From Vandiemenella viatica (lineage: Eukaryota; Arthropoda; Insecta; Orthoptera; Morabidae), in contig CM061921.1 of assembly GCA_031002005.1 (NCBI GenBank), positions 176,894,935 to 176,958,934 of the forward strand: a DNA stretch of 64,000 nucleotides. The letters run 5' to 3'. A program made the translations under genes and the position numbers. The notes beneath the pieces were generated by a model that was given only the letters and a program-made list of their open reading frames with translations, searched no databases and had not been told where the DNA came from. Of this stretch, positions 1 to 10,559 are shown one piece after another (position 1 is the stretch's first letter; the number at the start of each line of letters is the position of its first letter).

Positions 1-22
1 TGCCTGGGCCTGACCTCGCCAG

Positions 23-139
23 CGGTGCAACGGTAAAATCTTCGTCCGTGACGGAAACTTATGCAATCTGTTCTACCCAGTAATCGACCCTGAGATTTTT
101 CCTAACTGTCTAAAATTAAGGACATTCGACGATGTGTAA
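23..139 (+). CDS. Possible terminal exon of an unidentified host gene
   Basis: A 38-codon open frame runs from just after a CAG (20-22) to a TAA at 137-139, and an AATAAA lies 14 bases further on (153-158). The frame reads RCNGKIFVRDGNLC and ends LKLRTFDDV. An in-frame TGA at 11-13 means the exon must start after it, so CAG/CGG is the likely acceptor junction, although the pyrimidine tract is weak and cut by the window edge. Composition differs from the flanking LINE remnants, and no reverse transcriptase, endonuclease or gag motif is present. I do not recognise the protein. It could be the last exon of a gene lying mostly left of the window, or chance. Confidence 0.3.
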   Translation, partial: RCNGKIFVRDGNLCNLFYPVIDPEIFPNCLKLRTFDDV

Positions 140-152
140 TTGTTTATATCTT

Positions 153-158
153 AATAAA
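153..158 (+). terminator. Candidate poly(A) signal AATAAA
   Basis: AATAAA sits 14 bases after the stop of the candidate exon ending at 139. The hexamer is common by chance in AT-rich DNA. It gains weight only from its position. Confidence 0.3.
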
Positions 159-159
159 A

Positions 160-394
160 CAAACTTCATGTTTATGTAATTTCACTAAGCTCAAGTTTTA
201 AGAAATTGTACACCTACTTTTCAGTCACCCTATTAATTCCAATAATGTCATATGACTAGATAAAGATGTACAATCATTTATAATATTCATAATTGATAAT
301 TTCTTTTTAAATTGTATGATTGAACTTTCCATCAAAGCAGACACTACAAGTTGTAGGTTATGATATTTTGATTTTGGAAACTATTTAATGCGAA
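160..394. other. AT-rich spacer, no gene seen
   Basis: AT-rich sequence without an open frame or repeat that I can recognise. It separates the candidate exon from the 3' end of the minus-strand jockey fragment. Confidence 0.5.
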
Positions 395-1262
395 TTTTAT
401 ATGGAGGGATTCTATGTGGGCCAGAATGTGGGGGAATTTCAATCGGGTGTGGTGATGGCAGTCGGATGGTGTAGGTGATTCGCAGTGCGTGCCGTTCTAT
501 TATTTATAGTTTATTGTAGAGGCGGTCGGGAGCGGATAGGGATGAGACGTGACCTTAGATGTGTATGGGGTTGAGGAAAGGTTTGTAGGTGTTGATGTTG
601 CTGCGAAGTCCCAAGGATGTGCCGGTGAGTAATTTGAGAATGTTGAGTCTGGTGTTTGCTTTGGAGGTGATAGTTTTGAGGTGGGGTGTCCTGGTTATAT
701 GTCTGTCGAGGGTGATGCGTAGGTATTTTACAGTGGGTTGTTGCTGGATGGGATGATTATATATGGTGGTGTTAAAGTAGGTGAGGCTTCTGCTTCTTTT
801 ACCGAAAATGATGGCTTGGGTTTTGTTTGGATTTATTATTAGCCTCCAGCGGTTACACCATTTAATAAATTTGTCCGGCTCTGCCTGTATGGCTTCTTGT
901 GATTGTTGGAGGGATTTATATATGGTGAGGTAGTCGGAGGCATCTGTGTATTTGAGGATATATATTAGTGGAGCGGGTATGGGTATGTCGGATACGTATA
1001 AAATATATAGAAGGGGCGGCACCTGCAGTAGGGGAGAAGATACGGGAAAAGAAGTTGTTTATGGCTACGAATGAGGTATATTGGATGAGGAAGAAAGCTA
1101 TTGTACGAATGTAGGTGATGGGTAAGGCGAAGGTTTGTAATTTAAAGACGAGTCTGGCAGGCCGTACTCGGTCGAATGCTTTTTCTATGGTTAACAGGTT
1201 GAGGATTGTCGGAGTGGTCTGCGCGGTGGGTATATGGCGTGGTGGTGGTGCTGCCTCCTGAC
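395..1262 (-). mobile_element. Jockey-clade LINE fragment X, reverse transcriptase part
   Basis: On the minus strand, overlapping frames encode a decayed jockey-type reverse transcriptase. Reading from 1262 leftwards there is an HSTTHAI-like remnant, then LLTIEKAFDRVRPARLVFKL (the F/YD catalytic block), a lost 'VPQGS' region, PLLYILYVSDIP, and YTDAS in place of YADD at about 945. The downstream thumb reads KFIKWCNRWRLIINPNKTQ and KYLRITLDRHI. The frame shifts between 916-1320 and 555-1022. The gag, endonuclease and N-terminal RT are missing, as in a 5'-truncated insertion. Its truncated 5' side abuts the forward jockey copy A head-to-head near 1262. The 3' boundary near 395 is approximate. 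Confidence 0.8.
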
Positions 1263-1349
1263 GGCGCGCGGGCGTAAGCTGTGGCAAAACAGGTCGCCAC
1301 TTCCGTCCCGTGATGCGCACGCCACGCGATCCACAACTTTGTGTGATGG

Positions 1350-2105
1350 TGCAAAAAGCAGCATGGCGAAGCTGAAACTCGTCTGCTGGCGGTTGATGGT
1401 CTGCCCAATCAGAGCGTGGAAGAACTGGAATGGAGCCGTACCAGGTAGTAATGTACTAACGCTTTTACAGACGACCAATCCATGTGCAGCCTCTTCTTCG
1501 CCATTATTTGCCCATTCTTTTGGGCTGTGTGATCGAAGGTTCTTATCCACCGTCGACCTCCCCAGTGTTTCAGGTGCCAGATTTATGGACATGTCAGCAG
1601 ACACTGTCGGATACCAGTAGTATGTGTTAGATGTAGCGGTGAACAAACATCAAAACATTGATCCTTAGTGGAAGTAGAAGGACAAACAACTTGCGCAAAC
1701 TACCGAGGCCCCCATGTTGCTTCCTGTAGTTCAAAGAGGCAAACCGGACGTACAATTATTAATAAAACTAGCTCTAAAAACTCTGCTCCACGTTCGCATT
1801 TGGTAGCAAATTCGGAAAAGATACCACTACCACCCAATGAAGAAAGATCTTTGGATCCAGTAGCAATAGGAATAGAGCAGGAAAACATCGCAAGAGAAGA
1901 GTCCACTTTAAATAAAAGTACTAGAAATGAGTCTACTACTAGAATATTCAGAACAATCTTGACAGTCAATACAATGAAAAACTTGCAATTGTCAGAACTA
2001 GTACAAGGACTTGCCGCTTTGGTAAAGAAACTGCCAGCAAATATAATTTTGGCTCTTGAAGAGGAGCAAACCACCGCAGGACAAGCGCAACAAAATGGAA
2101 ATTAG
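1350..2105 (+). pseudogene. Jockey A gag (ORF1) remnant with zinc knuckles
   Basis: Codons from 1566 encode CFRCQIYGHVSRHC, a perfect CX2CX4HX4C nucleic-acid-binding knuckle. A second knuckle follows from 1623 (CVRCSGE...KH), but its last Cys codon reads TGA at 1659-1661. A third partial knuckle, CANYRGPHVASC, opens the next frame at about 1695. The frame to 2105 ends in a Gln- and Leu-rich stretch typical of the gag tail before ORF2. Jockey ORF1 proteins bind and package the element RNA. Upstream of 1560 the homology is weak, and the first ~90 bases resemble the start of copy C near 10590. Confidence 0.75.
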
Positions 2106-2870
2106 ATCCTTAGAGAGTTCAAGAACCTGTACCTAGAATGCCAACGGCATTTTCAAACAATGCACACGGTTTCAAGAAGTCCTTCTTTCCGATGGAATAG
2201 ATATTTGCTTGGTAAGCGAGTCACACTTGAAGCCAAGTGTAAGTGTTAATGTCCCAAACTATTCAGTATATCGTCGAGACAGAGCCACGGCACAAGGAGG
2301 GGTTGCCATCTACATCAAATCATCTATTAATCATCATACCACAGTGCTGCCGAACTTTGTCGGTATGGAAGATCCCAGCATTATAGTCAACACAACAGAG
2401 GTCCAGTTAGAATGATTGCGGCATAACATCCGCCAGGACAAACTTTGGCAGCAGAAGATATGGTGACACTGAGCAATTTCACAGAAAGACTCATACTAGC
2501 TGGTGATCCGCCAGACACCGATAGTGGCACAGCCATATAGCGAATGCTAGCGGCAATATGTTGCAAAGGGAAGCGCATCGACACGGACTATCAGTGTGAG
2601 GTCCAGAAAAACGAGCCCATTTCCCGCCACAGATTCATAACAAGAAATATTACAGCATTTTCAACTCGTCAGTCAGTGGCTAAACTATCCTCTGACCACA
2701 CTCCCGTCATAGCTGACTGGGATTTAGACGCTGCAAGGGAAAATGAAAACGCTAAGGAGTACCGACGAACAGATTGGAATAAATTTCTTGAAGAACTGCA
2801 ACTATCCAAGACCGACCAAATTGATAATGGCGCAGATTATCTCAATGAAGCAGTTTATGACATATGCTAC
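2106..2870 (+). pseudogene. Jockey A ORF2 endonuclease domain (broken)
   Basis: This is the APE-like endonuclease, the domain that nicks target DNA for reverse transcription. Visible pieces are ICLVSESHLKP at about 2209 (with the active-site Glu), the GGVAIYIKSSI strand, and the C-terminal LSSDHTPVIADW block at about 2690, which contains the conserved SDH triad. The middle (2415-2545) is frameshifted. After the SDH block the linker reads TDWNKFLEELQ and stops in the unassigned insert. Domain order and motif spacing match jockey ORF2. Confidence 0.75.
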
Positions 2871-3483
2871 CACCCCAATTATGAAATTAATTATCATTTA
2901 AATATTATTTTGTTAAGTGTAATTAATTATCATTTAAATATTGATTATAATGATGTACATGATATAATTTCTAAGCTCGAGGAATCCACAGATTAACAAA
3001 CATTGTCAGTGAGTAGTATATCTTTGAAAAGAATGAGATAGAAAATCTTTGGTCTGATGTGAGAGATTCTGAAAGAAAAAGAAGAAGGACGGTGTGTGTG
3101 TGTGTAAAAAACTGTAGGTTTTAGACTTAGTATCGCAGTAGAATTATATGAATATATTAGCAGTTCGAGAAGTTATGTACAATTATTGTGTTTTGTTTTG
3201 TCTGCGAGCTTTGAATTTATTTTTATTAAAAATAGCTGAGAATATTCGCTAACGACTTGGAGTTGTAACTTCTGTAGAATTAGCGACAATTTGATGAGCT
3301 ATTTTATTACCATTGAATATCTTTAAATATTTTAAAAAAGGGTGACCTCTACTCTGTGTACGTGGATCAAAAGACGACATATTTAGGGCCACGTCGTTGT
3401 AAGATATACAGAGTTTCGAGCAAATTAATTAATGGGATTTGCTCGACTTCAATTGGATGAATTTTAAATGTTTGGAGGTTACA
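2871..3483. other. Unassigned AT-rich insert inside jockey A
   Basis: Jockey coding homology stops near 2870 (in the linker after the endonuclease) and resumes near 3484 with the linker that leads to PPELQALIREKNQVRK-like sequence. The ~600 bases between are AT-rich with no coding. They contain a ~22-base motif (ATTAATTATCATTTAAATAT) repeated at about 2885 and 2921, a 36-base period, and a short GT run at 3092-3106. I see no convincing inverted repeats or TSD. It could be a MITE, a solo LTR or local duplication. Confidence 0.45.
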
Positions 3484-5035
3484 AGTTGCAAAATGGACTT
3501 AGGCAACGTTCGCAGCGGCAGAGAATGCATCCCCGCAGAAGAAGAAATGACGAGGTAGGCAACTTCCACCAGAGCTGCAGGCTCTCATCAGGGAGAAGAA
3601 CCAGGTTAGGAAGACCGGCTGAGGACCAGTGACCGCAATGACGCTTTTGAACACCCTTGAGCAGAGAGTAAAAGCCAAGCTCGAAGCTCATCGCATAGAG
3701 CAATGGGACTACCTAGCAGCACAGCTGAGAATTGAAGACGGTACTGCCTTGAATCATACCAAAAGGTTTACCAAGAGAAGGTCACATGTCCCAGTACTGC
3801 ACGGGCAAACAGGCCTTGCATTTACAGCGGAGGACAAAGCTAAAGCCCTCACTGATGTCTATGAGGATAACTTCAGCCCGGTAGCGGTACCCTGCGATGA
3901 TGATCACATAGCAAAAGAGAGTTGCGACAATATCTAGAAGAAACAGAGGAAATCGAAGAGATCGACGAAAATGAAATCACAAACGCTCTCAAAAGGCTAT
4001 ATCAAAACAAAACACCATTATATGACAAAATCAACAATATCATTCTCAGACAACTTCCAGGGGCAGCAGTCCAGCGGTTAGCCCAGATATTTAACTCCAT
4101 CATCAGACACCAGAGATTTCCGTCAGCCTGGAAAGAAACGGAAACAGTGGCACTCCCCAAACCAGAGAAGAACCCAACATTCCCGCCAATTATAGGCCAG
4201 TGTCTCTTCTGCTAGCAGTTTCTAAAATAGTCGTGAAACTTCTGCTAAGACTACTTATGGTTCGTATTCAACGCTTGAATATCTTTCCAGCTGAACAATT
4301 TGGATTCCGCATCGGGCACTCAAACACTCACCAGCTAGTTAGGGTCGTAGAAGCGGCAACTGATGCATTCAACCACCGTAGGTATTGTGGGATGGTCTTA
4401 TTAGATGTTGCAAAAGCATTTGATACAACTGCCATGAGAGTCTGCTTCTAAAATTGAAGACAACAGGTATCCCTAAATGGTACATCGAACTAATACCTAG
4501 CTACCTAAGACACAGGTCATTCACAGTAAGAGTAGAGAAATCACAGTCTACAAGAAGAAGAGTTCGCTCTTGGGTACCACAAGGTTCGGTTCTGGGCCCG
4601 ATTCTGTACTTAATCTTCACCAGTGACATTCCCAGGCCACACTTTGTTTTTCGGCATTATATACTGATGATGCGGCGTACTTTACGTCGTCTTGGAGTCT
4701 CTAGTTGATAATAAGGCGACTCCAATCAGCGTTAGAACAACTTGAAAAATGGGCTAAGAAGTGGCGTGTGAAGATAAATGCTCACAAGTCACAGGCAATA
4801 ATATTCCATAAAGAGGCACTCCAAGACCATCCAGTGTAGGCTTGTTTAACAATCGCATCCCTCAGATGATAACCGTCCGTTACCTAGGAGTTACCTTAGA
4901 TCAAGGACTCACTTGGGGACAACACGTAAAAGATTGTAAGACAAAAGTTGAAAAAAGACTCAGTGCATTATATCCCATCTTAAATAAAAATCCAACACTA
5001 CCAGCACGTTGTGGGATACAAATTTATAAAGCGTT
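3484..5035 (+). pseudogene. Jockey A ORF2 reverse transcriptase (broken)
   Basis: Several shifted frames add up to a jockey RT. Seen in order: LEQRVKAKLEAHRIEQWD (linker, about 3650), NEITNALKRLYQNKTPL (about 3970), ALPKPEKNP (about 4155), FGFRIGHSNTHQLVRVVEA (about 4300), MVLLDVAKAFDTT (about 4395), SWVPQGSVLGPILYLIFTSD (about 4570) and YTDDAAYFT in place of YADD (about 4662). The thumb WAKKWRVKINAHKSQA (about 4750) and RYLGVTLDQGLTW (about 4885) follow. The catalytic Asp pair survives as TDD, but at least five frame changes make the gene inactive. Confidence 0.8.
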
Positions 5036-5039
5036 GGTG

Positions 5040-5297
5040 TTTTTTATTTTTTTTTATATTTTTATATATTTTTTCCTTATTGCTTTACGCCTCGTTGATG
5101 GCGATGTTCATTAGAGATGGGATGGGACTGGGGACAAGGAACGGAAAGGAATTCTGCCATGACCTTTTTTTAAGGAAGCATCCCGGAAATCGCCTGGAGT
5201 GATTTGGGGAATCCATGGAAAACCAAAATCTGGATGCCCGGACGGGAATTCGAACCCGCGTCCTCCCGAATGAGAGGCCAGAGTCCCATAATGGATT
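5040..5297 (-). mobile_element. tRNA-derived SINE (minus) inside jockey A
   Basis: Read on the minus strand, a tRNA-like head carries a B-box (GGGTTCGAATTCCC, complement near 5246-5262) followed by a conserved body (TTTTCCATGGATTCCCC..., CTCCAGGCGATTTCCGGGAT...). The T-rich stretch at 5040-5080 would be its A-rich tail. The same body occurs at 50455-50665 (minus) and 63780-64000 (plus), which defines the family. Jockey coding is split here: IYKALV lies on the left, MDYACPTWGYAA on the right. The SINE is therefore younger than the jockey copy. I could not fix the TSD. Confidence 0.8.
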
Positions 5298-5637
5298 ACG
5301 CTTGCCCCACATGGGGGTATGCGGCAAGAACGTACAGGGAAAAGTTACAAACCCTACAAAACAGAGAAATCAAACGAGCGCTGCACTTACCACATTGATT
5401 TCCCACCGAAGGCATCCACATCCTTACTAATGTGCCAAAAGTGTTGGACAGTATTAAAGCGGTAGCTCAAGACTTCTATAAAAAGACTTGAACATCATGT
5501 AATGAAATTATACGCAATGTAGGTAAATATGACGTAACATACTTACGTTACAACATGCCAAAATCCCTTATTAACTAAATAAATTATTCAAGACCACAAA
5601 TTATTAATCATATCAACCTGTTAAGCAACAACAAATG
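5298..5637 (+). pseudogene. Jockey A ORF2 C-terminal tail
   Basis: After the SINE, the frame resumes with MDYACPTWGYAARTYREKLQ and continues to HLPH and 'FPTEGIHILTNVPKVLDSI', the usual C-terminal region of jockey RT proteins. A further shifted frame, GKYDVTYLRYNMPKSLIN, ends in a stop at about 5575. The following ~60 bases are 3' UTR. Confidence 0.75.
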
Positions 5638-5949
5638 GAAACGTTGTACTTCCGTCCAGCTGCTGCCGTGGAGGGCTCCATATTAGCTCGGGCCGGAACA
5701 AGAACCATAGTCACGCCTACTGGCAGCCAGCCGCCAGTTGGCTGGCTCATAGTAAGCAATGGCCGAGGCCACGCAGCCGCCGGACGCGGACATGTATATA
5801 AGGAAGAGCGGAACCCGAACCATCTCAGTATCTGTGGGTCAGCCGATCAGTGCAGATGTCTCCACACCTGAAGAAGACGGCGGAGCTAGCCGTCGAAATA
5901 TCGTGTTTCCACAACACAATCTGGCGGTACACCCGTGAAGACTACATTG
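5638..5949 (+). mobile_element. Solo Penelope-type pseudo-LTR with hammerhead-like motif
   Basis: A 312-base unit is bounded by a perfect 9-bp direct repeat, CAACAAATG (5629-5637 and 5950-5958), which I read as a TSD in the 3' UTR of jockey A. It has a TATATAAG box at about 5794 and, near its 3' side, CTGAAGA + stem + GAAA. This arrangement resembles pseudo-LTRs of Penelope-like elements, which are known to carry hammerhead ribozymes. No coding is present. It is not obviously similar in sequence to the Penelope copy at 19.2-20.2 kb, so it would be another family. A nonautonomous retrozyme-like unit is an alternative. Confidence 0.55.
5868..5910 (+). ncRNA. Hammerhead-like ribozyme core candidate
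   Basis: CTGAAGA (5868-5874) fits the CUGANGA core. GACGGC (5876-5881) pairs perfectly with GCCGTC (5889-5894) around a 7-base loop to give stem II, and GAAA follows at 5895-5898. The bases after it can form a minimal stem III (ATA/TGT around TCG) ending in GTT, an allowed cleavage triplet. Against it, there is one extra A (5875) between the core and stem II, and I could not identify a good stem I. Confidence 0.4.
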
Positions 5950-6104
5950 CAACAAATGCAAAAATTAACTAACGGTAAAGTAAACCTCCAACTGTAATTA
6001 TAGGGGCAGATGTTACTAACAAGAGTGACAGGTATCTTCGGCGTTGGCAGCAGAATTCGCTCTCATCATCAGGTTCTTGTCTCTCGACGTTTCCTTCTCG
6101 TGGT

Positions 6105-8838
6105 TTATAATACTTCACTTCGTTTGTATTGGTGCGTCGCCTTGGCGGCCAATTTTTGGATCAGTGAGAGTGGGCGTTTATGGAAAGCAATTTCAGTTGT
6201 ATAAATACCTAGGTTACTGGTGAGTATGTTGTTGTTTTTGTGAGCAGACCTGTAGAAGGTGGTGGCGCGTTCTTGAAACCTTTGCTGGATTGTTTGAAGA
6301 CCCGTTGCTTTATGGAGATCATCAGTTGAGAATTTTGATGGCAGATCCTTTGAGGGCTCTGTTTTGTATGACTTGGAGTTTATGGATATGTGTCCTTGAA
6401 GTATATCCCCACACCGGGCATGCCTATTCAATAAATTGTCTAATTAAGCTGCAGTAAATTTTAACTCCAGTTGCTGGAGCCAGATTGCCATCTATTTTTA
6501 ACAGTTGCAGTCTTGCACTGGCTTTTCTCTTTACTTCTTGTATGTGCGCGTGTCAAGTTAGTTTGGCGTCTAACGTCACACCGAGATATCGTGCCGTATT
6601 TATCCATGTAATGGACTGTCCCTGGAGCGTCACTTGCGGGTGAATAGCGTTTCTCCTTCCTCGTCGCTGTGTGAGCATGATGGCCTGTGTCTTTTTGGGG
6701 TTGATAGCTATACGCAATCATCTTGCTCAGGCCTCAATCTTATCCAGTGGTTGTTGCTGCTGGAGAAAACTACCGTGTCGTCGGCGTACTGAACTGTTTT
6801 GACACCTGCCACTTCCAGGGTTTCTGATGTATACAATGAGTATAACACCGGTCCCAGAACCGATCCTTACGGCACTCCGGGGTTTATTTTTCTTCTCGAG
6901 GAGAGAGATGTCCCTACTCTCACCCCGAACGATCTTCCCTGCAAGTACGATTTCAGTAACTGAACGTATGGGCCGGAGAATCCCAGCTCAAATAGTTTGC
7001 ATAGCAGCCCGGAGTGCCATACGGAATCGAAGGTCTGAGCAAAGTCGAGAAGCTCTAGTCCGCAGTAGTTCCGGTGATTTAAAGGCTTAGTCGCCTCCTC
7101 GACCACTCGTAGTAGTTAGTGGGTGGTAGAGTGCTCCTGGCGGAACCCCATCTGTTGGATTGGGATAAGGTTCCCTTTATCGATGATCTTCTCCAGCCTT
7201 GTAAGCAGTATTTTTTCGAATACTTTACTGACCGATGGGAGCAGGCTAATAGGCCGGTAGTATTTGAGGAATACAGGGTCTTTGCTAGACTTATGTATCC
7301 CTACGAATATTGCCTGCTTCCAGCATTTTGGGAAGGTCCTCGTTCTGAGAATAATGTTAAATACTTCAGCCAAATATGAAAGAGCTTCCGGTGGTAGATG
7401 CTTTATGAGGGTTTATTTATTCCGTCTATTCCAGGTGCGTTTTTTGGATGGAGTCTCTTAATGCAATTTTTTAATTCTGAAACGTCAACTTCTGGGATGT
7501 GCTGTGCATCGTCGATGGCGGCTGCCTCCATGTAGGTTCTAAGTCTGCGCCTAATTTCCGTTACTTGCTCTTTGTCTACGTCCCTATCTGAGAGGGATAA
7601 ATGCTTCTCAGAGTTGTAAACCCCCTTTCTCCGTGGAGTGGAGGAAGTCTTTGCTTCCGCTTTGGAAGTCTCCTTGTCTGTGACCACAGGGAGTCGTCAC
7701 TGGGCCGAATCATTGAAATTCTGGCCTCCCATTCCTTATTTGAAACATCTGTGAGGGCAGACTTCAATTCCCTTTGAAGTCTATTAAGCAGATTTTTGGT
7801 ATTTCGATTCCTCGTTAGCTTCCATTCTTTCATGACTCGGTTCTTGTTCCGGATCATGGCCAGAAGCTGAGGTGGAAGCTGTTGCATTGCATGGTTGTTG
7901 GTTTGTTTTGAAGGAATGACAACTCCCGCTGCTTCCTTCACGGTTGTTTCAAAGAACATCAGGCTCTCCTCCACATTTGCATGATGTCTTATTTCGCAGG
8001 CGCCGGCGATGATCTGCCTCAGTTGGCGTGCTTTTAATCCGGGACCATTTGTTGCTCAAGTTGCCATGGTCCTACCGTTATCGCGAAGAGTGGAGGACAG
8101 TGATCTGACGACAGGCGGTTAATGGTGCTAACTTCTAAGTGTCCCGTGATGTCTATACTGATGCAAATGTCTAAGACATCGGGACATCTTCCATTCGACG
8201 GGTTGTGGGTAGGCTCTTCAGGTGCAGTTACGTTTATATTTAGCCTTTCCACCAGTCTCCTTAGCTGTCATCCTGAACTATTACACACCTGGATGTTCCA
8301 ATCATTGTGTTTAGCCTACAGTTCAGGGCGCCGCCTATGACCGGCCTGCCCCTTATGCTGGACAGGTTGTTGATTTCTTCTTCATGCAGCTTCGCCCGTG
8401 GTGGACGATAGACTGAAACTACAGTTATCTTTCCATTGGCGCTGGCCACTACGACTCCTACCACTTCAAGTTGGTTCATTTGCGGGAGAGGCACTTGGTT
8501 GTGTGAGATTCCCCGTTTAATATATGTAGCTACACCGCCACCTGCTTTGGGCTGGTCGTAGCGGTAGCAGTGGTAATTTGGTATTGCTACTCGGATGCCT
8601 GGTTTCAGATGAGTTTCCGACACCAAGCAGATGTCAACTCCTTGTACGTGTTTGAATTGTCTGAACTCGGTTGACTGGTTATAGATACCATTTGCGTTCC
8701 ACAGACAAAACGTGATCCCATGAATATGAGCAGCTCTATCCGGTATGTTCTTGGACAGTGCTGGTGGTTGTAGCTAGAGATGGCGTAACTGCTGCACTTC
8801 GTTGGCAAGCGATTTAGCATATCGATGATGGTAGGCAT
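6105..8838 (-). pseudogene. Jockey B ORF2: endonuclease and reverse transcriptase
   Basis: The endonuclease begins near 8720 and shows ICLVSETHLKPGIRVAIPNY (about 8620), GGGVATYIKRGI, VVSVYRPPRAKLHEEEI and RLSSDHCPPLFAI (about 8110). The linker has LPPQLLAMIRNKNRVMKEWK (about 7870). RT blocks are LKNCIKRLHPKNAPGIDGI (about 7460), YYRPISLLPSVSKVFEKILL (about 7250), MGFRQEHSTTH (about 7145), LELLDFAQTFDSVWHSGLL (about 7040) and RKINPGVP (about 6880). The YADD region at about 6790 is too shifted to read cleanly. The C-terminal tail (LPSKFSTDDLHKATGLQT) ends near 6105. The reading frame changes at least six times. Confidence 0.75.
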
Positions 8839-8841
8839 TTT

Positions 8842-10520
8842 TTCACCATGATTTTCATCATTCCTGACAATTTATCGATGAGACCGTGTACCAGACTATC
8901 AGCTGCTCCTTGTTGACTTGGTTGGTTGGAAGGGGCAGGTTGCCTGGTGGCCGTTTCTGCTCGATCTGTAAGCTGGTTGCTTTTCCTTTTGCCTTTGGTG
9001 TATTGGTGTGGTTGGCGGCCTGGTTTGCACTTGTGTCTGCGTATGTGCGCCCATAAACACCACTTGTTGGGTGTTTCTTACTGTTCTTCTCATGTTCGGG
9101 GTTATGCTTTTTCTGAATCTGACGAGGGTCTTCTTTCTTGTTAATATCCTTGGCTTCTTCTTCTTGCTGGTCGACCGTTGGCGGAATCTCCTGTTGATTT
9201 CACCTTGCGGTTTCTTCCGGCGTAGGAAAGCTTTGTTTTATTCCGCGGGCAGTTCACTTTGTCGATCGCGGGCTTTCTTGTACGCCTGGGATCCTTTATA
9301 GCTTGCGACGTGGTTTCCCCCGCAGTTGGAGCATTTCGCCATGTCACGTCCTGTCTGCACAATACATTGTTTGGAATCATGTTTGCCAGCGCACTTGACG
9401 CAAACCGGTAGCATTTTACACTTTTTGCCATGTGCTCATAGAGTTGGCGATTGTAGCATTGCGGCGGTCCAGGTGATGAGCGGAGTTTTTATGTGGCGTC
9501 ACTTTGAGGTGACATATTGTCTCTACCTTGCAGATATCTCTATTTTCTGGTGTTTCCGGCAGGACGGCGAGGAACAATGGCATTGTCATGTTGCTGCCCG
9601 GCATCCGTAGTTGAGCTACTGTTTGGATATTAATTCCTATTCCCTTTAGCTCCTCCTTCAGATCGCTGACTGGTAGTGTTCTGAGTATTCCACTGAATAC
9701 CACTTTCAACAGGGGTAGGGCCCCAGTTGGAAATGTGTAGTATGGGGTATCTGTTGCTGCAGCATTTCGGTGACTACAGAGTAGTCGGCCACCGTGTTAA
9801 AAGTAAATTTGATTTTGTCCCCTCCTGCAGACTTGGCTGCGAAGGTGTTCTTGGTGACGGCTTCCACTTGATCTTTTAGCGTCTTAAAGTTTTCTTCATG
9901 TTCGACCACTATAGGTGGTATATTGGTAAATCTCTTAGCTGGCGGCGTCGCTGTTTCCTCAGTCTGCAGGGGTTGTAATGGATTCTTGTTTTCCATCACC
10001 AGCTCCGGGTCCAGTGCAGGTGGCGGCTTTGCTGTGTGGCGGGGTGCTATAAACCCTTCCGCGTCTGGTTGCTGCGTTTTGCGTCGGTTTCTTCCGTTTA
10101 CGGCAGCGTTTGTTTTTTAAACTTTGTCTGCGGTGGTGCTTAAGGCGTCTGTAATGAGAATGTTGCGGCTTTCTTCTCTTTGTTGGCAGAACCACTGGAA
10201 AGTTGCTGTACTGGCACGCTCACTTTCATACCACTTGCGCGTTGTTCGTTCCTTGGTTGCTTTATTTTCCCCGCTCAGATCGGTGAGGTTCTTCTCTTCG
10301 ATGCGCGGGGATTTACTGGTCTGTGGGCAGGTTGATTCGTCGTGAGAGTTATCCTTACAATTTCGTCGGGTCCATCCTCAAGTCCTGTGGAAACTGCCTG
10401 GTCGTCGTCTGTGTAGTTCCACTTGTATCCAAGTCCGGTAAGGATGGCCGCATCAGCACCACTGCCGCGCTGTTGCACTCGGCCCGCCTGACGTGAACGT
10501 GTGGCTAACGTATTCCGCAT
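8842..10520 (-). pseudogene. Jockey B gag (ORF1)
   Basis: From the ATG at 10520 the frame starts MRNTLATRSRQAGRVQQRGS, an Arg-rich N-terminus. Later frames give a Lys/Arg-rich tract (about 10120), VVEHEENFKTLKDQVEAV (about 9900) and GILRTLPVSDLKEELKGIGI (about 9690), an RRM-like part of jockey gag. The zinc-knuckle region (CSNCGGNHVASY in one frame, about 9320) and a basic Thr/Gln-rich tail follow. At least three frameshifts separate these pieces. The product would bind element RNA and be cytoplasmic or nuclear. It is now nonfunctional. Confidence 0.7.
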
Positions 10521-10559
10521 CGCACTTCGTCACGCTACGAAGGTCAACTCGGAACTGCC

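Larger units (their letters stand above)
1263..5995 (+). mobile_element. Jockey-clade LINE copy A, interrupted
   Basis: A long jockey-type element on the plus strand in canonical order: gag with CCHC zinc knuckles (about 1566-1720), apurinic-type endonuclease (about 2110-2860), reverse transcriptase (about 3490-5035) and the C-terminal tail (about 5300-5560). Three foreign pieces interrupt it: an unassigned insert at about 2870-3480, a SINE at about 5040-5297, and a solo Penelope-type repeat at 5638-5949. Frameshifts and stops break every domain, so it is dead. The 5' end is truncated within gag at the joint with fragment X. The 3' UTR resumes after the Penelope repeat and ends before copy B at about 5995. 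Confidence 0.8.
5996..10520 (-). mobile_element. Jockey-clade LINE copy B, near full length
   Basis: A jockey element in minus orientation with gag (about 10520 to 8842) followed by ORF2 endonuclease and RT (about 8838 to 6105). It is the most complete jockey copy in the window, since no foreign insertion is visible, but stops and shifts occur in both ORFs. The gag begins at an ATG at 10520. Its 5' end lies head-to-head with copy C somewhere between 10520 and 10590. Its 3' end faces the 3' end of copy A near 5995. Confidence 0.8.

Noticed and set aside
1191..1646. 151-codon minus-strand frame across the jockey joint
   Set aside because: It is antisense to the gag zinc-knuckle region of copy A and crosses the joint with fragment X. 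No domain.
6827..7379. Plus-strand frames of 85-87 codons
   Set aside because: Antisense shadows of the jockey B reverse transcriptase, which is clearly on the minus strand.
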